From Epiperipatus broadwayi (Eukaryota; Onychophora; Udeonychophora; Euonychophora; Peripatidae), in NCBI GenBank assembly GCA_028023455.1, contig JAQFVV010000231.1, positions 1,379,001-1,443,000 of the forward strand: a DNA stretch of 64,000 bases, read 5' to 3'. The notes under the pieces are model-generated. The model was not told the DNA's origin, ran no database searches, and saw only the letters and a program-made list of their open reading frames with translations. This document shows positions 57,804 to 64,000 of this stretch, piece after piece (positions within the stretch are counted from its first letter, which is position 1; every line of letters begins with the position of its first letter). Both the position numbers and the translations under genes were made by a program.

Positions 57804-60175
57804 ATATGTTATAATATAACATTTTAGTTCAAAAAAATTCAATAAATGGCAAGAAAATCAAAAAATTCCTTTAAACAAAAAAATTAAGCTCCTCCCCAAC
57901 AAGTATATCCATTGTATTATTGCAGGGTTATCAAACATCACAATTTTTACAACATTGTTTAAAGAAAATGGTTTGATTAACCCAAAGCATGATTATTTGC
58001 AAATTTATTACAATTTTAGATATTTTTCTATACAATAATTTACACAATATTTATTAGATATCTAAAATATAAATTACTAATAACTTATTTGGAATGGAAA
58101 TACTTTATTTGCAAAAATAAAATGTTATAATAGTGACCATCATAAATATGACCTGAAGCTATTTAAAAGCTTAGCTTTCTATGTCAGCAATCTAATTATA
58201 ATTACAAGTATGAAAATATAATTTTGCAATAAATATTGAAAAATTTTAAACTTGTAAAGCATATTTCATTAGATGTAACAGAAATAAATAAATATTTGTT
58301 CAGATTTTTTTTAAAAATCAGAAATAATGAAGATTTTATCGATGTTGTAAAATGAAAATAATCTTTCTAGAAATGATGACATGTAATCTTTTTGTTTTGA
58401 TTATGATCTCATTTTTGTAATATTTATAAAAACAAAATGCAAACATTTAAAATTTATTTCAGTAGTAAACAAAAATATTTATCAAATGAAGTCAAATTTA
58501 TTATTTTCTGATAATTAATAATGGTTTAATCTTAAAATTTACATTGAGCATGAGAACAAAGAAAAATGTTGAAATTTGAGGGAATGCCAAAGGGCTAGAG
58601 TTTTATAAATTGGAATTATTTATTACAAATATAAGGTTACAAATGAAAAACATCTTAAAAAATTATATTTGTACTTTTTTTCTGCTTGGTTGGTGTAAAA
58701 GAACATCAGTTCAGGCAAGAAAAAAAATTAACAAAATTATTGTAAATGAATAAATGTGAAATCATGAAATTTTCTGTTCTTAAATTTGCACTATAATTTT
58801 TAATATGTTACAAACATTATTAAGACCTATGCTAAAAAGAGATGTTAACAATCCTACCTCCATAATTTTCTGTTTATAGTTATGCTTCAATTAGTTAATA
58901 TATTTTAAAAAATAAAATTTGAATAAAATCAAATATACTTTTTAAAGAAACAATTATTATACAAATATTGTGTACAAATTAAATATTTAAATAAACTGTA
59001 AAAACAAATAAATTTTTTTACTGATTGCCAACATGTGAGGAAATGAATGTGCAATTACTCTGACAACTGCTTTCCATCAATTAGTGCTCTGATAGACATG
59101 ACTCAGAACTTTTGAAATATATTTTGGCTATATATTTCTGACATCTCTAGATGCAGGAGAGTGAAGGAAATTTGAAGACCCATCAGGACTCTCTCCAAAG
59201 ATTTCCACATGAAGTACTTTGTAATTATTAATTTATGAGTTAATTAACCCCAGATAAACACTATTTATATCAGTGAAAATATTATCATTACTTTAGCATT
59301 AAATGCTACCCTACTAATTGGCAACAATAAAGATTTAGATAGCATTGAATTGCTATCTATCTCCAAATTTTCTCAGTCATAATATTTAAATTGACTTCCT
59401 CAGAAGAGATAGCCAAAGCATTTATTGGATACAGTTGCAAAATTAGTCATCCAAATATAGGACTTGAGCTATAGATTATAGTACCATTAATATTTTGGCT
59501 AATCAGCATGTAGATTTGTTACAGCTATTTATTTACCATTAAATAAAAGACTCAGAAATAAAAGTAACATGCACACACATATATATATATATGTATTTAT
59601 TTAATACTTATATTGAATATAAAAGTTAAGGTAAATGTAATTCAAGCTAAACTGAATTTTAAAAAACTGCATGCTGGTTAACGACGTCAACAAATCCAGT
59701 TCAGTTCCTGTTAAAGCATGAACATTCCAAAGTATGGATCCTTAGACATCTCAAACATATTTAAAAAAATTTAATATATTCGGAATACATTTCAGTGATA
59801 AAAAAAAAATCTAAAAATTATTAAATTGTGTCACTACCGAGTAAAGTTTAATCATTAAAAAAAATATCTTCTTTGTAAATGATTCTACATAAAGTAAAGG
59901 TTTTTTTTTTTTTAAAAAAAAAAAATCAAAATTCTTTTATTTAAAATTGTTATGTCCAGCCTAAACAATAGTATAATCATGCAGAGATGGGTTTGTGTAA
60001 TTTTTAATTAAACTGGACAAAGTAATAAAATATGCAAAAATCAACTATAATTGTAAATCTTAGTATTATTTAATGTACGATTATTTAAAAGTTTAAATAA
60101 AATTAACAATACACATGTTCAACATATATATATACAAAAATAGAAAAAAATTAATGGTAAATACAATATTATAGT
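57804..60175. other. AT-rich DNA with no recognised feature
   Basis: More than 2 kb without a supported gene, RNA or repeat; a short AT run is at about 59577-59592. Confidence 0.45.
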
Positions 60176-60177
60176 CT

Positions 60178-60236
60178 AAATTCTTTTGTAGCGCTTTCAA
60201 TTACATGGTAATCCTCATCAGCTTTAACTGAATTTC
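60178..60236 (-). ncRNA. Hammerhead ribozyme motif at PLE 3' end, complete core
   Basis: Minus strand: CUGAUGA (plus 60215-60221), stem II GAUUAC-CAU-GUAAUU, GAAA (plus 60195-60198), palindromic GCGC, UA, then C. Predicted cleavage is after CUA. Stem I has one closing G-C pair, an internal loop, then AAAUUC with GAAUUU. This is the only GCGC-type core in the window that keeps the canonical CUGAUGA. It lies just downstream of the endonuclease fragment on the same strand. Confidence 0.7.
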
Positions 60237-60254
60237 AAATTTTTAAACTTAATG

Positions 60255-60565
60255 TTACATATACTTCCATAATCTGTGTATGGTCGTATTTGCAGCTTGC
60301 CTAATAATAACATCATTCTTATATTTATCAATTAATATTGCCTCTTTAATTTTCCTCTTTTTATGATTTCTTTCTTCCATTAATATTTTTATTTCATTAC
60401 TATTAAATGTAAACTTATAATTACAAGTTTTTTCATGGTCAAAAAATACTGAAGCTGTATTAAATTGACTATTTACATTATTTTTAATTTGATTATATAA
60501 TAATTGATGCTTCTTCAATCTTTTTTCCACAGAACATCTCAATTCACCGATGTAAATTTTTTGTT
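60255..60565 (-). pseudogene. PLE GIY-YIG endonuclease, 5'-truncated
   Basis: The minus strand starts at KIYIGELRCSVEKRLKKHQ, the YIG strand and the following helix with Arg, and continues through VFFDHEKTCNYKF and MEERNHKKRKIKEA to a stop at 60255. This order (YIG, Arg helix, H-E-K helix, basic tail) is that of PLE endonucleases, and the tail resembles 16740-16990. The frame over the last 95 residues is open. The GIY strand and RT are missing because the sequence switches at about 60555 to another PLE in the opposite direction. Followed by a complete HHR core. Confidence 0.8.
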
Positions 60566-61624
60566 ATTGGAAGATTCTATGTATTTTACTTATAAAGGTA
60601 ATTTTTATAAGATTAAGGAAGGTTGGATAATAGGTTATATTATTTCTCCTTTAGTATGTTCAGTTTATATTAGTTTTATGGAAGAGGAAATTATTATTAA
60701 AAAGAATTGTTTATATGTAAAATTATTTGTCAGATATGTTGATGATTGTTTATTTGTAGTTGAGAATGATAAATTGAAGGAATTTGTAAATGAGTTTAAT
60801 TGTTTTGATCCTTCTATAAAATTTGTGTTAGAAGGAGGGGGGTTAGATTTTGGTAAGTTGAAATTTTTAGATCTTTTGGTGATTAGAAATGTAGAAACTA
60901 ATTGTTTATTGTGCAGTCATTTAGTTAAAAGTAAAGAATTAAAATCTATAATTAAACCTGATAGCTATCAGTCTGTATCTCATAAAGTAGCTGCTTTAAG
61001 GAATTATTGTCATAGAAACATCAAATTAAATAATTCTAGTGGGGTAGCTTTGTTTCAGAAATATCAATTTTATAAAGATTACTTGAGTGTTGGATACTCT
61101 GATAAATTTGTTAAAAGTATTTTATTTAATAGTAATATTTGTAAGGATGTAAAGGTTAAAGAAAAATATGATTTTATTTCTTTGCCATTTAAATTGTCTT
61201 CTTATAAAATTGTGTGTAGAAATAGTATATTGTTTGGAAATAAGAAAATTGCTTGGAAAAGGGGTGTTACATTGAATAATTTATTAAATAATACAAAAGA
61301 AGTTTTTGATAGAAAGACTATTCCTGGTGTAGTATATTTTATACCTTGTTTATTTTGTAAGAAGGTTTACATAGGTCAGAGTAGTTTGAGTTTAAATGAA
61401 AGAATAAAGGTTCATAAAAGTAGAGTTAAAAATAGATATCTTAGTTCTGCTTTGTATGTCCATGAAAAAGATACAGGCCACACTATTGGGTTGGCTTCTT
61501 TGAGAGAAATGAAATCAAAAGAAGAATTAAAGAGTCTTTATTATTGAAAATTTATTATTCTGAAGCAATTAACTTATTTAAGAATTCTTTTAATATTAAG
61601 GGTGGATGGGAAGTGAATGGATTT
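60552..61624 (+). pseudogene. PLE reverse transcriptase and GIY-YIG endonuclease, 5'-truncated
   Basis: A frame open to 61547 begins within the RT palm. LEDSMYFTYKGNFYKIKEG and IIGYIISPLVCSVYISFMEE are the B region; FVRYVDDCLFVVE (near 60730-60770) has the catalytic YVDD intact; IKFVLEGGG and LKFLDLLVI follow. The linker leads to GVVYFIPCLFCKKVYIGQSS (GIY and YIG strands with Cys pair, near 61326-61385), NERIKVHKSRV and ALYVHEKDTGHTIG. A frameshift near 61515-61530 moves the tail (SLLLKIYYSEAINLFKNSF) to another frame ending at 61618. The first RT motifs are lost. Codons look well kept compared with the other PLE copies, so this is the youngest PLE here. Confidence 0.9.
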
Positions 61625-61672
61625 GTGGGTAGTTTTTAATATTATATATATTGTGTAGTTTTTGTAGTTCTT

Positions 61673-61716
61673 TACACTTGAGAAGTCTGCTTGTAGCAGT
61701 GAAACCTTAGGTTGTG
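61673..61716 (+). ncRNA. Hammerhead-like motif at PLE 3' end
   Basis: CAC (61675-61677) pairs with GUG as stem I. CUUGAGA stands where CUGAUGA is expected. Stem II CUGC-UUGUA-GCAG, then GAAA (61701-61704), self-complementary CCUUAGG and UU. Two changes in the first core box make cleavage doubtful, but position and layout fit a PLE ribozyme. Confidence 0.45.
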
Positions 61717-61734
61717 TTTTAATATTATTTTTAT

Positions 61735-61807
61735 GCTGGTCTGGTTTAATTTTGGATTTGGGGTAGTTTTGATTTTATATTGACTAGTTTAGCTTTATGC
61801 TTGTAAT

Positions 61808-61812
<5 letters not shown>
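61735..61812 (+). repeat. PLE 3' flank, direct repeat of 57723-57803
   Basis: Same order of strings as the upstream copy (TGGTCTGGTTTAATTTTGG, GATTTGGGGTAGTTTTGATT, CTTTATGCTTGTAATG). It sits between the HHR-like motif and an AT array, so it is probably the true 3' end of the PLE. Confidence 0.7.

Positions 61813-61881
<69 letters not shown>
61810..61881. repeat. (TA)n array
   Basis: Two long TA runs joined at TATTAAAATATA. Confidence 0.95.
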
Positions 61882-61885
<4 letters not shown>

Positions 61886-62262
61886 TAAATATTTCCATGG
61901 ATTGTTATTATAATAAAGAATAGAAATGAGATAATATCCATGTAAATAGAAATAAATTTAACCTTTGATGTTCCCAAGAAATTATCAATTACTATTAATT
62001 GATAATCCCTGAAGCCAAACCAGTTTTTTCATTAAATTTATAATAGTTCTTTTGTTTTGACTTTATGTTAAAGTAATCAAGCATCCTCTTTTACTTCTAA
62101 GCTAAGTTTTTATATGGATTTAAACCCAGAAAGCTATTTTTATAGGTGGGAGAATATGAGGGAATAGTAGCTTTCTTTCTATTCTGCAAATAATATTTTA
62201 AACTTCCCCAAAGAGTTGTATATGCTGAATTAAATATTTCCATGGATTGTTATAAATATTTA
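61882..62262. repeat. Short direct repeats flanking about 320 bp
   Basis: AATTAAATATTTCCATGGAT followed by TGTTAT occurs at about 61883-61908 and again at 62229-62254. They could be flanks of an insertion or a small tandem duplication. Confidence 0.5.
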
Positions 62263-63075
62263 CATACAACTATACAATCCTCATAGACAAAAAATTTTTC
62301 AAATTAATAATACAACTGGATTACTCTGCTTAAATCCCTAATCATAAATTTATTTCCTATAGTCTTCAGACTAACTGGCTTTACTTAGAGAATCAAATGC
62401 ATCAAGTCCTTAATGATGTCTCATATTATTTAGTTGATAGGTTGTCTCTTCTAGTTTTCTTTTGTTTTTATCTAATTTCTTTATTATAAAAGGTCACTGT
62501 CTCATTTATATAATTTCTTTATTAATTTCTGATTCTCTGAAATATTTTTAGATATTAAATTAATTATATTTGTTTTTTCAATTCTTAATATGATTAATCT
62601 GATTTATTTATAAATCTATATTAATTAATCAATTAAGTAATATGTAAACTTAATACAAGTTTTAATTAGTTTACTAACTCTTGTTTTTATTTTAAAACAT
62701 TAAATCTAATTTAATACATTTTTTTTTCTAAACTACAGAAATCATTTCTCTGCTAATTATAATCATTTCATACTAGAAGGCAAATGTTTGTGCAACATTT
62801 TATGAAAATACACACACACCTATCTTTGCTACTATATAGCAAGAACTATTTGATAGACTTTCTTAGCAAAATTAACATATTTCTCATTATTATTCACCTC
62901 CAAAACCATTTATATAATGATAAAGCACTGGATTATAGATACTAACTTTCAGATTCCAATGCCAATTTTCTGCTATCAGTATTGATCGGTAAGAAACAAT
63001 GAAATGTGCAAAACCATTTTCAAATAGCCAAAAAATTACTCTGGGGATTTAGTTGCCACTACAAGAAGATGTCTG
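62263..63075. other. AT-rich DNA with no recognised feature
   Basis: A faint tRNA-like string near 62925-62990 is too diverged to call. Confidence 0.4.
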
Positions 63076-63079
63076 TTGA

Positions 63080-64000
63080 TTACTTATAGTATCTGTTAGT
63101 AAAGGAGTATTAGATTACTTAGAAAAAGTATAAAGAGAAATAGGAAGACATGCATTAGACGCAGAAGTTTGGATGGCAAAGAAGGCAATTCAAAGAGAAA
63201 TGGGATGGTCAAGTTTTTATATGAGATGCAAAAATCAAAATGAAAATGTTTGGTAGATAGCAGTTTATGGAAAATAAAAGACTAGCCAAAATAGTATTGA
63301 ATTGTGTTATAAATAAAGGGCAGGCAACAAGATGGGTGTGAAAGGTAATGCAATGTGCACAAGATTTAGATAAAGAATTTATGTCAGTATACTTATACAA
63401 AAGGTGGGATGGATTGTGCTAGGAGAATTGTTGAGTGTTATAGTGTTAAAAAATGGGATAGAAGAATAGATGCATTAATAAAGAATAGGGAGTTGGAGAA
63501 ATGGAGAACTAGTATGGAGAGTAAAAACAGTTTAAATATTTATAGAAGAAAACAGAATAGTGGGTGTGAGCTAATTTATGATAATAGCAGGGAAAGTAGT
63601 TTACTGTTTAAGGCTCAAACAGGATGATTAGTAACAAGGGAATATACACATAAGTGGAAAAATATGGGTGATTTAGTCTGCAAGTTATGTAAGGAAGGCA
63701 TAGAAAATATTAGGCATCTGTTAATTGAATGAATGTAAATGCCTGAAAACAGAAAGGATATAAATAATGAAGTTGTGGAACAATAAATATGAACACAGTA
63801 ATTATAACGAATGTGGCTTATTAGTTATTATGCTGGGTTTGGGAAAAGATAAGGGGATTTAGATAGAAAGGTCATAGGCTTGGCAAAGATTATGTTGTGG
63901 AAATGAGATGGAGCAGGATAGAGAAGAATATGGGAAAATTTGGAGTAGGGAGTGGAAAGGGAAATCAAAGTGGCTAATAGGTTTCTCTGGGCATAGTTGC
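63080..64000 (+). pseudogene. Non-LTR retrotransposon polymerase, C-terminal part, running off the window
   Basis: The plus strand reads in several frames as the C-terminal region of a LINE polymerase. ALDAEVWMAKKAIQREMGWS (about 63155-63210) is followed, near 63409-63627, by WDRRIDALIKNRELEKWRTS, LNIYRRKQNSGCELIYDNS and SSLLFKAQTG. Then comes a zinc-knuckle-like CKLCKEGIENIRHLLIE (63681-63731), where the final Cys of the CCHC-type pattern is a stop. The order basic region, YxxG-like repeat, LLFKARTG-type motif, C-x2-C-x7-H is known from non-LTR retrotransposons, but the clade cannot be fixed. Multiple stops show it is dead. This is a third LINE lineage, different from those at 1.1 and 20.9 kb. 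Confidence 0.7.

Overview
This is a strongly AT-rich stretch of eukaryotic nuclear DNA. I find no intact protein-coding gene, no rRNA and no convincing functional tRNA. What can be read is almost all mobile-element debris: Penelope-like elements (PLEs) with reverse transcriptase (RT) and GIY-YIG endonuclease (EN) domains, at least three kinds of non-LTR retrotransposon remnant, tRNA-derived short repeats, several foldback families, and long microsatellites. Elements of these classes occur together in many invertebrate animals, so the window is probably an intergenic or intronic part of a large invertebrate genome. The sequence does not let me name the phylum.

The most striking content is a network of hammerhead-ribozyme (HHR) motifs on three kinds of carrier. 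(1) 'Family A' is a foldback repeat with long inverted arms and an HHR core near its centre, with copies near 2.3, 11.9, 15.7, 23.3, 33.6, 42.3, 53.5 and 55.8 kb and relatives near 28.2 and 48.2 kb. (2) 'Family C' is a short repeat with an HHR core followed by a 3' segment containing a pol III B-box-like sequence, with copies near 7.4, 7.8, 8.6, 14.5, 25.6, 27.0 and 50.2 kb. (3) The 3' ends of PLE copies carry HHR or HHR-like cores just after the GIY-YIG region, near 17.1, 43.6, 60.2 and 61.7 kb. Some cores are complete (CUGAUGA, stem II, GAAA, short stem III, cleavage triplet); others have decayed in one element.

Layout. 0-7 kb: antisense RTE-like LINE tail, a family A copy, a CpG-bearing stretch and a family F foldback. 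7-10.5 kb: family C copies and a nested inverted-repeat element that has been split by an insertion carrying an (ATT)n array of about 520 bp. 10.9-16 kb: foldbacks of families E, D, C, a tRNA-like foldback and family A. 16.7-19.4 kb: PLE endonuclease remains, including an inverted pair. 19.4-28 kb: family E, LINE debris, microsatellites, foldbacks, families C, D and H. 28.3-33 kb: repeat-poor AT-rich DNA. 33.6-35.7 kb: family A, a 40-bp minisatellite and an RTE tail. 37.3-42.2 kb: two direct copies of a sequence of about 2 kb. 42.2-46.4 kb: family A, a PLE endonuclease fragment with HHR, and a PLE RT flanked by inverted PLE arms. 47-56 kb: families E, A, F, H, a tRNA-derived SINE with target-site duplication, and a decayed PLE N-terminal region. 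57.7-61.8 kb: two 5'-truncated PLEs of different families joined head to head, each ending in an HHR or HHR-like core. 62.3-64 kb: AT-rich DNA, then the C-terminal part of a non-LTR retrotransposon running off the end.

A theme runs through the window: nearly every family is present as inverted or foldback copies. How these parts interact is inference. A reasonable reading is that PLEs supply RT and endonuclease activity, and the small HHR-bearing repeats are non-autonomous RNAs that self-process and are copied in trans, as proposed for PLE HHRs, animal retrozymes and the SINE-like hammerhead repeats of schistosomes.
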